64,000 nt of DNA from positions 53,052-117,051 of the forward strand of contig JAJEFO010000019.1 in assembly GCA_022820365.1 (NCBI GenBank), written 5' to 3'. The translations under genes were made by a program, and so were the position numbers. A model generated the notes under the pieces. The model saw nothing but the letters and a program-made list of their open reading frames with translations, had not been told where the DNA came from and made no database searches. The DNA is from Silicimonas sp. GTDB lineage: Bacteria > Pseudomonadota > Alphaproteobacteria > Rhodobacterales > Rhodobacteraceae. Shown one piece after another: positions 50,500 through 59,514 of this stretch (position 1 is its first letter; every line of letters begins with the position of its first letter).

Positions 50500-51434
50500 T
50501 GTCGGAAATCACGCGAACCTGTGTCATTGGTGCGGGCCTCATCGGCGCAAGCTGGGCGGCACTTTTTCTTGCTTCCGGACGGTCGGTGGCGGTCTTCGAT
50601 CCTGCCGCCGGAACCGAAGCAGCCGTTCGGGATCATGTTCGGAATGCCTGGCCCGCCATGACCGAGATCGGGCTGACGAAACGGGGCGATCCGGATCGGA
50701 TCACCTTTCACGCGTCGCCTGAAGCGGCCGTTGAAGGGGCCGACTTCATTCAGGAGAGCGTTCCCGAACGGGTGGCAATGAAACACGACACGTTTGCGCG
50801 AGTCGAACCGCATCTTTCGCCTCGGGCGATCGTCGCAAGCTCGGCCTCGGGACTGACGCTTGGCCAAATGCAGAAGGGGTGGCGCTCTCCTGGCCGGTTC
50901 ATTCTGGGTCATCCCTTCAATCCGCCTCACCTGATTCCCTTGGTGGAGCTGATGGCGAACGAAAGTACGCAGCCCGGCGTGATTGAAGTTGCAGAGGCGT
51001 TCTATGCGGACATTGGCAAGACCACGATCCGCGTGCAAAAGGAAGTTCCGGGCCATGTCGCCAACCGGCTGCAGGCCGCCATCTGGCGCGAAGCGATTCA
51101 CTTGGTCGAGAGCGGCGTTGCAAGCGTGGGCGACGTGGACAAGGCGATAGCGTCCGGCCCGGGGCTCAGATGGGCAACCATGGGGCCAACGACGCTGTTT
51201 GGACTTGGCGCAGGCCAGGGCGGGCTGGCGGCTTTTTGCGATCACTTCGCGGACACCTTCAACGGATGGTGGGACGATCTGGGTTCGCCGCAGCTGAACG
51301 ACGCAAACGCAAAGCTGCTGGAAGAGGGGCTGGCGGAAGCCAATGAAGGACGTACCGTGGCCGAGCTGTCGCAAAGGCGCGATGCAATGCTCGTGGCGAT
51401 CCAAAGAGCTCTTGCCGAGCTTGAGCCGGAATAG
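50499..51434 (+). CDS. L-carnitine dehydrogenase-like / 3-hydroxyacyl-CoA dehydrogenase family enzyme
   Basis: 311 residues. The Rossmann start TCVIGAGLIGASWAALFLASG binds NAD+. VEGADFIQESVPERVAMKHDTF and ILGHPFNPPHLIPLVEL (catalytic His) are the family boxes, and the C-terminal helical domain begins VPGHVANRLQAAIWREAIHLVESG. The IQESVPER and GHPFNPPHLIPLVEL forms and the single C-terminal domain are those of carnitine dehydrogenases, which oxidise carnitine to 3-dehydrocarnitine. The nearby CdhR-like regulator and betaine-type transporter agree. Lambda-crystallin-type hydroxyacid dehydrogenases are an alternative. Confidence 0.85.
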   Translation: MSEITRTCVIGAGLIGASWAALFLASGRSVAVFDPAAGTEAAVRDHVRNAWPAMTEIGLTKRGDPDRITFHASPEAAVEGADFIQESVPERVAMKHDTFARVEPHLSPRAIVASSASGLTLGQMQKGWRSPGRFILGHPFNPPHLIPLVELMANESTQPGVIEVAEAFYADIGKTTIRVQKEVPGHVANRLQAAIWREAIHLVESGVASVGDVDKAIASGPGLRWATMGPTTLFGLGAGQGGLAAFCDHFADTFNGWWDDLGSPQLNDANAKLLEEGLAEANEGRTVAELSQRRDAMLVAIQRALAELEPE

Positions 51435-51579
51435 CACGACGCATGGACCCCCGCGGCCTCTCCACCGAAGGATGATCGACTGGACATTCGAATCCGCGTT
51501 CCTCTGTCGAGACCTTTGCTGAAACCCGATGGCTGACCATGGAACGCGGCAGCCGGAAAACCCGCCTTAGGAGGCATCA

Positions 51580-52200
51580 ATGGACGACTGGAAAGACAAG
51601 CTTGAGCTGCGCGAATTGATCGAAAACTGGGTCATATTGCGGGACGCCGGCTTGTGGGACAAGTTCCGTACGGTCTGGCACGACGACGGCCGCATGATGG
51701 CGACCTGGACCCAAGGGACGGCTGACGAGTTCATCGAAATGAACAAGCAAGGCTGGGCGCGCGGCGTGTCGATCCTGCATTTTCTGGGCGGCTTCAGTTG
51801 CGAGATCGCAGGCGACCGCGCAGTCACGCAAACCAAGATGACGATCTCCCAACGCGGTGAGGTTCACGGCGTCCTGGTGGATGTCGTCTGCACGGGGCGC
51901 TTTTTCGACTTCCTGGAGAAACGTGAAGGCAATTGGGGAATGTGCCTGCGTCAACCGATCTATGAGAAGGACCGGATGGACCCGATTTCGCCGCGCGCGA
52001 CGCTTGAACTTGATCAAGCGGTTCTGGACGCGTTTCCCTTGGGATATCAGCATCTTGCCTATCTTCAGTCGCAGGTCGGCTATCCGGTCAAGAGAGACAT
52101 GCCGGGCCTGAAGGGCCCCGAGGTCGAAGCGCTTTATGCCACCGGGGCCGACTGGCTGGCCGGGAAGTCAATCACTTGGGCCGGACATGCCTGGGGCTGA
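51580..52200 (+). CDS. SnoaL-like (NTF2 fold) protein
   Basis: 206 residues from ATG 51580 after AGGAGG. It opens with KLELRELIENWVILRDAGLWDKFRTVWHDDGRMMATWTQG, the helical start of SnoaL-like dehydratases and isomerases, and continues with strands and a His in ILHFLGGFSCEI. The second half is longer than the basic fold. The fold binds small substrates in a pocket, and the activity cannot be read. It is the last gene of the operon that includes the carnitine-dehydrogenase-like enzyme, 145 bp behind it. Confidence 0.75.
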   Translation: MDDWKDKLELRELIENWVILRDAGLWDKFRTVWHDDGRMMATWTQGTADEFIEMNKQGWARGVSILHFLGGFSCEIAGDRAVTQTKMTISQRGEVHGVLVDVVCTGRFFDFLEKREGNWGMCLRQPIYEKDRMDPISPRATLELDQAVLDAFPLGYQHLAYLQSQVGYPVKRDMPGLKGPEVEALYATGADWLAGKSITWAGHAWG

Positions 52201-52268
52201 AGCCGGAACCTGCAATGAGGGTGGCTGCCTGGCACTTCCGCGAAGCTTGCTCGTACTGTGCGCCAGGA

Positions 52269-53084
52269 TCACGTCCTGAAGGGATTCTTCGAATCGCCGA
52301 TCGGAGACGGTTCCGGCAGGTGCGAGCCGCCTTCGCCCAAACCTTTTGGCCCTTCTGCAGCCGTCTTGCTTGACGGGCTTTCCGGCCCTGCCTTCGGACT
52401 TGCAAGCTCGTCAAAGAGCGCCACGGCGATGGACTTGCACCGGTCGCGAACGGCGGTCCACTCCTGCAGATCCTCGGACAGGCCGCGGAATATCCGCGTT
52501 CCCTCCTCGCCCAGGTCTCCGGGAAGTGGATTGGCCAACTGGGCCAGCAGTTGCTGCGTTGCAGATTGGCCGTTGTCCTGGGGATACAGCGCGTCGAAGG
52601 ACGACATCGCTCTCGCGACGCCATCGTGTCCGAGGCTTGCCGCCATCGCCGCGAAGTCAAGATAGTCTCGCAAGGCATTCCGTTTCAGGATCAGGACGGC
52701 CTTGATGCGCAGCGTCTCCGCCATGGTTGGAACGACGACCTTCTCGCCCTCGCACGACATTTCGACCGTCTCCAGCGGCTGGCTGCGGATGAGCTGCCTA
52801 ATTCCTGTCTCGATTCCGTCAAGTGAACCAAGGATCAAAACAGGCGGCCGGACACGGGCGGTCTTCCAGCCGGCCACGGATTCCAGGTCCGCGAGCACGT
52901 CATCGAACCGTTCACGGAGATCTGTCAGCACATGATCCGCGTCGCCGGAGAAGCGGTGTCCGGAATGAATGCCGGCGGCCGTTCCGCCAACCAGCACAGC
53001 GTCCGGGAAATGTCGCTGCAAGCGTGCGGCGGCGGAAATTACCTTTTCCCAGTCAGGGTGCTGCACGACGACGCGCCTTTGCAT
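52269..53084 (-). CDS. AbiEii-like nucleotidyltransferase (toxin candidate)
   Basis: 271 residues from ATG 53084. AVLVGGTAAGIHSGHRFSGDADHVLTDL is the nucleotidyltransferase signature of the AbiEii/AbiGii family (GG..., S-x-D-x-D: here SGDAD). A basic/acidic C-terminal region follows (KAVLILKRNALRDYLDFAAMAASLG) as in type IV toxin-antitoxin toxins, which block translation by modifying tRNA. The C-terminus from about residue 225 is low complexity. It overlaps the upstream small gene by 32 bp in the same direction. The partner is not a typical AbiEi, so the pair may be divergent or have another job. Confidence 0.8.
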   Translation of the reverse strand: MQRRVVVQHPDWEKVISAAARLQRHFPDAVLVGGTAAGIHSGHRFSGDADHVLTDLRERFDDVLADLESVAGWKTARVRPPVLILGSLDGIETGIRQLIRSQPLETVEMSCEGEKVVVPTMAETLRIKAVLILKRNALRDYLDFAAMAASLGHDGVARAMSSFDALYPQDNGQSATQQLLAQLANPLPGDLGEEGTRIFRGLSEDLQEWTAVRDRCKSIAVALFDELASPKAGPESPSSKTAAEGPKGLGEGGSHLPEPSPIGDSKNPFRT

Positions 53085-53292
53085 AGGCAAGCCAGAAATG
53101 ATGACGCTGCGCGCCTGGGTCGCCGACATGCATGCCGCAGACGCGTTCCACGACATCCAGCAAGGATGGCTGTTCGACGCACCACTGGCGAAGCATCGTC
53201 CAGTCCGCCCATAGCCCGCGCGCGATGATGTCGTCGATCGCCGTTGGCGACCGTGCGGCGGCTTTCGTGTCGACAAGATGGCGATGCCGCAT
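53053..53292 (-). CDS. Small partner of the AbiEii-like protein, candidate antitoxin
   Basis: From ATG 53292 the product has 79 residues: MRHRHLVDTKAAARSPTAID, then DIIARGLWADWTMLRQWCVEQPSLLDVVERVCGMHV. A start at TTG 53340 would lie upstream of the predicted transcription start, so the ATG is preferred. It is mostly helical and basic at the end (YAKARRRAAP). Its coding sequence runs into the nucleotidyltransferase gene, as is usual for two-gene toxin-antitoxin operons. The family was not recognised. Confidence 0.6.
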   Translation of the reverse strand: MRHRHLVDTKAAARSPTAIDDIIARGLWADWTMLRQWCVEQPSLLDVVERVCGMHVGDPGAQRHHFWLAYAKARRRAAP

Positions 53293-53305
53293 GTCTCGAT
53301 CCAAT

Positions 53306-53587
53306 TCAACGTGGAATGACGGTGCCTGCCGTCGCTCCAAGAATAGCGTTGACAGGTCGAGAACTCAAGGAGGAGACCCGCCGGGCGGCAGCATCACGTC
53401 TTGCTGGGATCCGGATGATCTCGTGCGCGATTTCGTCCCCGAAGCGGAAAGCAATGGGCACCGAAAAAGGCTGGCTATCACTGGAGTCCTGCAGGCGAGA
53501 CAACGCCTCGTCGAAAGCTGCCGCGCTGCGCGAATGCCGACCCTGATCCCGAATTCCTGCTCCTCGCAGCGATCGACGGTCCGTCAT
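53306..53587 (-). CDS. Uncertain short reading frame behind the sugar-acid kinase gene
   Basis: A 93-residue frame overlaps the kinase stop by ATGA (53584-53587). The sequence is Arg/Ala/Ser-rich (FGDEIAHEIIRIPARRDAAARRV) without recognised family. The AbiEii promoter lies within it. It may be a real coupled gene or a chance frame in GC-rich DNA. Confidence 0.25.
   Translation of the reverse strand: MTDRRSLRGAGIRDQGRHSRSAAAFDEALSRLQDSSDSQPFSVPIAFRFGDEIAHEIIRIPARRDAAARRVSSLSSRPVNAILGATAGTVIPR
53340..53368 (-). promoter_or_regulatory. Sigma-70-like promoter for the AbiEii-like pair
   Basis: On the minus strand TTGAGT (53368-53363) and TATTCT (53345-53340) are separated by 17 bp. The predicted transcription start near 53333 lies 41 bp before the ATG at 53292. 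Confidence 0.5.
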
Positions 53588-54495
53588 CTGTCAAGGACGT
53601 CCACGATCGCGCCCCGCTTGCCGATGACCTTGAGCGCGAGAGCATGCCCGGCCTCCATTGCCTTGATCGACGAGCAGCCAGTGGCCGTTGCCGCGAGATA
53701 GCCTGCGTTGAAACTGTCGCCCGCAGCCGTTGTATCCACGACATTCTCTGCGATTGGTACGTTCAAGGCATGCCCCTCCGGTCCCAGATCCATTGGTCCC
53801 GCATCGCCGCGCTTAAGAGCCCCGCGCGAGATACCCCATGATCGAAGCCGGGAAATGACGTCCGTGCCGTCCGCATCGCCGAAGAGCGCCATCTCGTCAT
53901 CGGCGGAAGGAAGAGCAATGTCGGTGCACCGCCAGAACCTCTCAGTTTCAGCGCGTGCAAGCTCGAGGTCGTCCCAGAGATGCGGGCGGAAATTGCTGTC
54001 GAATGCCAGAAGTCCGCCGTTCGCCCGAAAACCCTCCATCGCGCTCCGCAGGCGATCCCGCGCCGCGCTTGACAGAATCGCAAGCGAAATCCCCGAAAGC
54101 AGCACAAGGTCGTGGCGGGCGAGGACATCCGCCGGATCGCGGCCGTCCGCATCAAACAGCGTCCGTGCCGCGGAGGACGAACGCCAGTATGCAAAGCTTC
54201 GCTCGCCGGCGGCATCGGTCTCGATCGCGTAGAGGCCCGGCATTCGTTTCGGATGCCGGGCGACGGCCGTGGTGCCGATGTCCCTTGCCTTCATGTCGCG
54301 GACGATGCGGTCAGAGAACCTGTCCCTGCCAAGAACCGTCACGTACTCGACTTCGAGTTCCGGCGCGGTGCGCTTGAGATAGGCTGCCGTGTTGTAAGTG
54401 TCGCCCGCCACGTTCAGTTCAGCGGCATTGCCGTTTCCTGCGATGAGTTCGATCATCACTTCGCCAACGCATGCTATCCGAAAACGCCGGTTCAC
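53584..54495 (-). CDS. kdgK: 2-keto-3-deoxygluconate kinase-like PfkB-family sugar kinase
   Basis: Start at GTG 54495 with GAGG five bases upstream. The 303 residues open IACVGEVMIELIAG with the NVAGDTYNTAAYLKR substrate box. The C-terminal motif is NVVDTTAAGDSFNAGYLAA, whose Asp is the catalytic base. The pattern GDTYNTA plus FRPHLWDD is characteristic of KDG kinases rather than ribokinases. It would phosphorylate 2-keto-3-deoxygluconate or a related acid produced by the enolase-superfamily dehydratases encoded nearby. It forms a leftward pair with the GntR regulator gene, whose stop is at 54501. Confidence 0.85.
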   Translation of the reverse strand: MNRRFRIACVGEVMIELIAGNGNAAELNVAGDTYNTAAYLKRTAPELEVEYVTVLGRDRFSDRIVRDMKARDIGTTAVARHPKRMPGLYAIETDAAGERSFAYWRSSSAARTLFDADGRDPADVLARHDLVLLSGISLAILSSAARDRLRSAMEGFRANGGLLAFDSNFRPHLWDDLELARAETERFWRCTDIALPSADDEMALFGDADGTDVISRLRSWGISRGALKRGDAGPMDLGPEGHALNVPIAENVVDTTAAGDSFNAGYLAATATGCSSIKAMEAGHALALKVIGKRGAIVDVLDR

Positions 54496-54500
54496 CGGCC

Positions 54501-55217
54501 TCAAGGCTCTGCAAAGGTCTGACGCACCTGGTTCCACGCATAGTCAAGATGGTCCCGGAGCGCGAGCTCGGCCGCGTCCGGATCTCGGAAGAGGATCGAT
54601 TCGAAGATCCGGCTATGCGCCCTGTAGTTCACGTGATCGTGCTCCGGATCCCGCGGCATTCTCTTCCAGTGACTCGACAGCCAGTCCGTATAGGCTTGGT
54701 GAATCGGCGGCAGCACCGGGTTGTCGGGAACCTCGTAGAGAACACGGTGGAAGGCAATGTCGGTATCGAAGAAGCGTTGGGAATCACTGATTGCCGCTTC
54801 GTTGTCAGCCAGGGCCTGCTTCATTCGTGCAACATGAATCTTGTCGGCATGCAGTGCTGCGTCGCGGACGAGCGCCGCTTCCATCATGATGCGAAGCTCG
54901 AAGAGGTTTCGCACGCCGCCCGGCACGGTCAGAAGACGGTTGACGACCGATCCGACCGCCTCGATGGCGGCATCGTAACCCGGCGTTCGCACGACAGGCC
55001 GAAACCGCGGCCGGGCTTCGACAAGCCCCTTGGCGGAAAGCGCCTGCACGGCCTCGCGAACGACGGTGCGGCTGACGCCGAAGAACTGCATGATTTCGCG
55101 TTCGGGCGGCAACGGTTCTCCGACAGCGAGCGTGCCATCAATGATCTGCCGCTCGTAGATCGAGACCAGGTTGTCCGCTGCGCGGGTCCGCGCGTTTCGA
55201 ATCCTCGCTTCCGTCAT
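54501..55217 (-). CDS. GntR-family regulator (FadR subfamily) of the sugar-acid locus
   Basis: 238 residues. The N-terminal winged helix (IIDGTLAVGEPLPPEREIMQFFGVSRTVVREAVQALSAKGLVEARPRF) binds DNA. The C-terminal FCD domain (LFELRIMMEAALVRDAALHA ... FHRVLYEVPDNPVL ... AHSRIFESILFRDPDAAELALRDHL) holds a metal and an acid ligand. Members such as UxuR, ExuR, DgoR and LgoR control sugar-acid catabolism. It is divergent from the dehydratase-TRAP operon, and two inverted GTATGACAAAA elements lie between them. It probably represses both directions until a sugar acid binds. Confidence 0.9.
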   Translation of the reverse strand: MTEARIRNARTRAADNLVSIYERQIIDGTLAVGEPLPPEREIMQFFGVSRTVVREAVQALSAKGLVEARPRFRPVVRTPGYDAAIEAVGSVVNRLLTVPGGVRNLFELRIMMEAALVRDAALHADKIHVARMKQALADNEAAISDSQRFFDTDIAFHRVLYEVPDNPVLPPIHQAYTDWLSSHWKRMPRDPEHDHVNYRAHSRIFESILFRDPDAAELALRDHLDYAWNQVRQTFAEP

Positions 55218-55235
55218 CCGCCGAATGCCTGTTTA

Positions 55236-55318
55236 GTATGACAAAACTTGGTGAACATGGCTTGTTTTGCTGGCATGTTGAAAGAAGTGCTGGACATGTT
55301 TCTGCATTTTTGTCATAC
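55236..55318. promoter_or_regulatory. Two inverted GTATGACAAAA elements, likely GntR operator
   Basis: GTATGACAAAA (55236-55246) and its exact reverse complement TTTTGTCATAC (55308-55318) lie 72 bp apart, about seven helical turns, in the divergent region. The TATGACA core agrees with the GTATGACA-type half of FadR-subfamily operators. DNA looping between two bound dimers is possible. Confidence 0.7.
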
Positions 55319-55371
55319 CAAATCGGAACGAGCCTTGCAATGATCAGGGCACATGCCGCTTGGGGACGCGC

Positions 55372-56496
55372 ATGCCGGTCATTTCAGACGTATCCGTCAG
55401 GCGATTTGCCGTTCCGCTCGCGGAAGTGCTGGCCGATGCCAAGCATGGCGACCATACGGAATTCGAGCTCGTTACGGTCACTGTTCGGACAAGCGATGGG
55501 CAGGAAGGAACCGGATACACCTATACGGGTGGGAGGGGCGGCACTGCCGTCGTGGCAATGATCGAGCGCGACCTGGCACCCTTCCTGGCAGGTCAGGATG
55601 CTGCCGAAGTCGAGACGCTCCACGATGCCATGCAAGGGCATGTTCACTACGTGGGCCGGGGAGGCGTGGCGTCGTTCGCCATATCTGCCATTGACATCGC
55701 GCTTTGGGACGTCCGCTGCAAGGCAGTCGGAAAGCCCCTCTGGCAGGTGGCAGGCGGGGCAGGAGACCGTTGCAAGGCCTATCGTGGAGGCATCGACTTG
55801 AACTTTTCGCTCGACAAGCTCATCCGGCAGACCGAGGGCTTCGTCGATGCGGGATTCAATGCGGTCAAGATCAAGGTGGGTCAGCCGGAGCTGGCGACCG
55901 ACGTCGATCGTGTCCACGCCGTCCGGGAGGTACTTGGGCCGGACCGCACATTCATGGTGGACGCAAATTACGCGTTCTCCGTGCCTGAGGCGATCAAGGC
56001 CGCGTATGCATTCGCCGAGCATGACATTCTCTGGTTCGAGGAGCCGGTCATTCCGGACGACTACGCTGGATATGCGCGGATTGCAGAGGCAACGGGCGTG
56101 CCATTGGCAATGGGCGAAAACCTGCACACGGTTCACGAGTTCGAGCATGCGTTCCGCGATGCCGGGTTGAGCTACATCCAGCCGGACGCCTCGAATTGCG
56201 GCGGCATTACAGGCTGGCTCCTGGTCGCGGAACTGAGCGAACGGCATGGCGTTCCGATCTGCAGCCACGGAATGCAGGAACTTCACGTCAGTCTTGTGTC
56301 GGCGCGTCCCAACGCGGGCTGGCTTGAAGTGCACAGCTTTCCGACGGATGAATACACGCACCGCCCGCTTGTCGTGGAGGATCACCTCGCCGTCGCGCCG
56401 AACGAACCCGGCATCGGCGTTTCCTTCGACTGGGCGAAGCTCGAAGCTGCGCATGACTCAGCGCGCGGGAACTCAAGAGCGGGCAGGGCGGCATGA
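55372..56496 (+). CDS. Enolase-superfamily sugar-acid dehydratase/racemase (MR/MLE family), first copy
   Basis: 374 residues from ATG 55372; an in-frame TTG 12 bp earlier is less likely. The capping domain is followed by the TIM barrel with Lys-x-Lys (NAVKIKVG), metal ligands in [14 protein letters not shown] and GENLH, and His in CSHGMQE. These residues match the mandelate racemase subgroup, which removes a proton next to a carboxylate and often dehydrates sugar acids. Its start is 155 bp from the divergent GntR gene and it is the first gene of the rightward operon, so it is directly under the putative operator. Confidence 0.85.
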   Translation: MPVISDVSVRRFAVPLAEVLADAKHGDHTEFELVTVTVRTSDGQEGTGYTYTGGRGGTAVVAMIERDLAPFLAGQDAAEVETLHDAMQGHVHYVGRGGVASFAISAIDIALWDVRCKAVGKPLWQVAGGAGDRCKAYRGGIDLNFSLDKLIRQTEGFVDAGFNAVKIKVGQPELATDVDRVHAVREVLGPDRTFMVDANYAFSVPEAIKAAYAFAEHDILWFEEPVIPDDYAGYARIAEATGVPLAMGENLHTVHEFEHAFRDAGLSYIQPDASNCGGITGWLLVAELSERHGVPICSHGMQELHVSLVSARPNAGWLEVHSFPTDEYTHRPLVVEDHLAVAPNEPGIGVSFDWAKLEAAHDSARGNSRAGRAA

Positions 56497-57530
56497 ACAT
56501 GGAAGTCACTGCGGCATTCTACCGGGGGAACAGGTCCTTCGTCGTCGAGACGAGGCGCGCAAGCGATCCTGGGCCGGGCGAAGTTGCGGTTCGCATTGCC
56601 TATTGCGGAATTTGCGGGACCGACATGCATGTCTTTCACGGCAACATGGATGCAAGGGTCGGCCAGAATCGCGTGATCGGGCACGAGATGTCCGGGACCG
56701 TCGCGGCCGTCGGGGAGGGCGTGTCGGGCGTCTCCGTAGGGCAGAAGGTCGTGGTCCGGCCTCTGGACCATTGCGATGAATGCCCGGCATGCACGGCGGG
56801 CCACAGGCACATCTGCCACAATCTGAAGTTTCTCGGGCTCGATACGGATGGCGCCATGCAGGAGATCTGGAACGTGCCGGCACATACGCTCCATGCCTTG
56901 CCCGACGACCTGCGCATGGATCACGCAGCGCTTATCGAGCCTGTAGCCGTGGCCTGCCACGACGTGCGGCGCTCGGCGCTGGAACCGGGCGAGGACGCGC
57001 TCGTCATCGGAGGAGGCCCGATCGGGATTCTCTGCGCGATGGTTGCGCGCGAACGCGGCGGCAGGGTCGTGCTCTCCGAGGTGAACCCTAACCGCATCGA
57101 AATTGCCCGAAATCTTGGATTCGACGTGGTCAATCCGACAGTGGACGACCTGCCGGCGCTGGTCAGCGAGCGCACCGGCAAGAAGGGTGCAGATGTCGTC
57201 TTCGAGGTTTCGGGTACGCAGGCTGGGGTCGATTCGATGACGGCTTGCGCAGCCACGCGGGCTCGGATCGTCATGGTCGCAATCCATGCACAGAAGCCGA
57301 AGATCGACCTCTTCCAGTTCTTCTGGCGTGAACTTGAGCTTCTCGGCGCGCGCGTTTACGAGCCGGAAGACTACGATCAGGCCATCGCGATCATCGCCGA
57401 CGGCGGAGTTGATGCGGACACGATCATCACGGACGTAAGTCCATTGTCCGGCATCCAGGCAGCGTTCGAGGCCTTGGACAGCAGTCCGACGGCGCTGAAG
57501 AGCCTCATCAAGGTTGGGGATGGCGCATGA
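56493..57530 (+). CDS. Zinc-dependent alcohol/polyol dehydrogenase (MDR family)
   Basis: 345 residues. Catalytic zinc ligands occur in [14 protein letters not shown] and GHEMSG, and the structural zinc site is [15 protein letters not shown]. The NAD(P) site is [18 protein letters not shown], with an Asp/Glu-type partner at LSEVN. This arrangement is typical of sorbitol/threonine/galactitol-type dehydrogenases. It overlaps the dehydratase gene and the next SDR gene by 4 bp each. A role in oxidising a sugar acid or alditol before or after dehydration is likely. Confidence 0.9.
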   Translation: MNMEVTAAFYRGNRSFVVETRRASDPGPGEVAVRIAYCGICGTDMHVFHGNMDARVGQNRVIGHEMSGTVAAVGEGVSGVSVGQKVVVRPLDHCDECPACTAGHRHICHNLKFLGLDTDGAMQEIWNVPAHTLHALPDDLRMDHAALIEPVAVACHDVRRSALEPGEDALVIGGGPIGILCAMVARERGGRVVLSEVNPNRIEIARNLGFDVVNPTVDDLPALVSERTGKKGADVVFEVSGTQAGVDSMTACAATRARIVMVAIHAQKPKIDLFQFFWRELELLGARVYEPEDYDQAIAIIADGGVDADTIITDVSPLSGIQAAFEALDSSPTALKSLIKVGDGA

Positions 57531-58297
57531 ACGTTCTTTCCGCATTTGACCTGACGGGGAAGACAGCACTTGTCACCGGCGCAAGGCGGGGAATCGGACG
57601 CGGCATGGCCGAGGCGCTTGCCTCCGCCGGCGCCGACATCGTTGGCGTCAGCGCCAACCTGGAGGGTGAGGGGTCGGAAGTCGGCGCAGCTGTTGCGGGG
57701 ATGGGACGCAGCTTTGCGGCCTACCAGGCCGATTTTGCGGATCGGGCGGCCCTGAATGCGCTAGTCACGGATCTGGCCCGGGACGGGGTCGAGCCTGACA
57801 TCCTTGTCAACAATGCCGGAACCATCAGGCGCAAGCCCGCCGCGGACCATTCCGACGAGTGGTGGGACGAGGTGATAGAGGTCAATCTCTCCGCCCAGTT
57901 TGTCCTGAGCCGGGAAGTCGGTCGCGGCATGATCGAACGCGGCCGTGGCAAGATCATTTTCACGGCCTCGGTGCTGTCGTTTCAGGGTGGGGTCACGGTG
58001 CCGGGATATTCCGCGTCAAAGGGCGGCGTCGGGCAGTTGACCAAGGCCTTGGCGAACGAATGGGCGGGTCACGGAATCAACGTCAACGCCATTGCACCGG
58101 GCTATGTCGCAACGGACAACACCGAGGCGCTCAGGAATGATCCCGCCAGGCGCAAGGCCATCCTGGAGCGCATTCCGCAGGGGCGGTGGGGAAGTCCTGA
58201 AGACTTTGCCGGACCGGTAGTCTTTCTCGCGTCATCGGCGTCCGACTATGTCAACGGGGAAATCCTCGTGGTCGATGGTGGCTGGATGGGACGATAG
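57527..58297 (+). CDS. KduD-like short-chain dehydrogenase
   Basis: 256 residues with TGARRGIGRG, NNAG, Ser in FTASVLSFQGG, Tyr-x3-Lys in YSASKGGVGQL and the end YVNGEILVVDGGWMGR. The FDLTGKTALVTGARRGIGRGMA start and INVNAIAPGYVATDNTEALRND segment are very close to 2-deoxy-D-gluconate/2-keto-3-deoxygluconate 3-dehydrogenases (KduD). It would act on a 5-keto-4-deoxyuronate or 2-keto-3-deoxy acid. It is in a tight operon with the MDR dehydrogenase. Confidence 0.85.
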   Translation: MNVLSAFDLTGKTALVTGARRGIGRGMAEALASAGADIVGVSANLEGEGSEVGAAVAGMGRSFAAYQADFADRAALNALVTDLARDGVEPDILVNNAGTIRRKPAADHSDEWWDEVIEVNLSAQFVLSREVGRGMIERGRGKIIFTASVLSFQGGVTVPGYSASKGGVGQLTKALANEWAGHGINVNAIAPGYVATDNTEALRNDPARRKAILERIPQGRWGSPEDFAGPVVFLASSASDYVNGEILVVDGGWMGR

Positions 58298-58428
58298 GAC
58301 AGCGAAATTGAATGTGTTTGTGACCAGTTTCTTGCCGTTATGGGCATCAAATCCGGGCTCGGGCGCGCGCATGGCCAAAGTGAGGCCAGTGAACGTCCGG
58401 GCAGAACTCTCAAGGGAGGAATCCTAGA

Positions 58429-59445
58429 ATGAAATTCACCAGAGGAATGATCCTCGCGGCGTCGGTTGCGGCGCTCGCAATCGGGGCCACAGCCGCATCG
58501 GCTCAGACGAAGCTGCGGATCCAGACGCACTTCAGCCAGGAGACCCTCTCGGGTCAGATGGCTGGAAAGTACATCGATGACATAACCGCCATGTCGAATG
58601 GCGAGATCGAGATCGAGATGTTCTATGCCTCGTCCGTCGTTAAGTCGGCCGAGACCTTCGATGCGGCCGCAACCGGCATTCTCGATTGCGACATGACAGG
58701 CGGTTCGTACCAGACCGGCAAGAACCCGGCGTTCCAATTCGCCGGCGACCTCATGGGCGGCTACGCCAATCCCTACCAGCAGATGGCTTGGCTTCTGCAC
58801 GCAGACGGGCGCGCCACGCTCAACGAGCTGTACAACCAGCACAACATGGAGTTCGTGGGCTGGTGGATCCCGGGTCCCGAATCGCTCTCGTCAACCCGCC
58901 CGATTCGCGGCGTCGACGACTTCAAGGATTGGAAGTTCCGTTCGCCCCCGGGCCTGGCAACAAAGGTGTTCTCCAATCTCGGGGCATCGCCGATCGTGAT
59001 GGACTTCAACGAGATCTTCACGGCGCTTGAAACGGGCATCATCGATGGCGCCGACGCGGCGAACCTGACCAACAACATCGGTCTGGGTCTCTATGACATC
59101 GCCAAGCACACCAACTTCCCGGGCTTCCACTCCATGCCGGCCGACCACCTAACCTGCCGCAAGGACATCTGGGACGCGATGCCGGAGCATCACAAGCGGA
59201 TCATGATCGTCGCGATGGATGCCCTGGCGATGCACAACGCGTCCATCAACGAGGTCAAGAATGCCCAGAACGCGGTCATACTGCGCGAAAAGGGCGTGAA
59301 TCTCTACGAGTGGTCGCCGGAAGAGCTCGCGAAGTTCCGCGTTGCCGTGAAGGCAGGCTGGGAAGAGTTCGCCACGACTCCTGAAGCCAAGGCACTTCTG
59401 CAAAGCCATATCGACTTCCTGGTCGACATCGGCGCAATGCAGTAG
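58429..59445 (+). CDS. dctP: TRAP transporter substrate-binding protein (DctP)
   Basis: 338 residues with signal peptide (MKFTRGMILAASVAALAIGA, cleavage after ASA). The mature protein shows the DctP fold: LRIQTHFSQETLSGQMAGKYIDDI, GFHSMPADHLTCRKDIWDAMPEHH, and FRSPPGLATKVFSNLGASPIVMDFNEIFTALETGIIDGADAA. The last contains the Arg that binds the carboxylate of the ligand. GGAGG precedes the ATG. It captures an organic acid for the DctQM permease encoded at 60695-63168. The small 131-bp gap before it may contain its own promoter. Confidence 0.92.
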   Translation: MKFTRGMILAASVAALAIGATAASAQTKLRIQTHFSQETLSGQMAGKYIDDITAMSNGEIEIEMFYASSVVKSAETFDAAATGILDCDMTGGSYQTGKNPAFQFAGDLMGGYANPYQQMAWLLHADGRATLNELYNQHNMEFVGWWIPGPESLSSTRPIRGVDDFKDWKFRSPPGLATKVFSNLGASPIVMDFNEIFTALETGIIDGADAANLTNNIGLGLYDIAKHTNFPGFHSMPADHLTCRKDIWDAMPEHHKRIMIVAMDALAMHNASINEVKNAQNAVILREKGVNLYEWSPEELAKFRVAVKAGWEEFATTPEAKALLQSHIDFLVDIGAMQ

Positions 59446-59514
59446 GCGGTTGGCGCTTCGGAAAGATTGGCGGCAGGGCTCGACGGGCCCTGCCGCATTG
59501 CGCTTCTGGATCCC

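Noticed and set aside
55384..56454. 356-residue frame opposite the first dehydratase gene
   Set aside because: It lacks a ribosome site and family character, and the plus strand encodes a clear enolase-superfamily protein.
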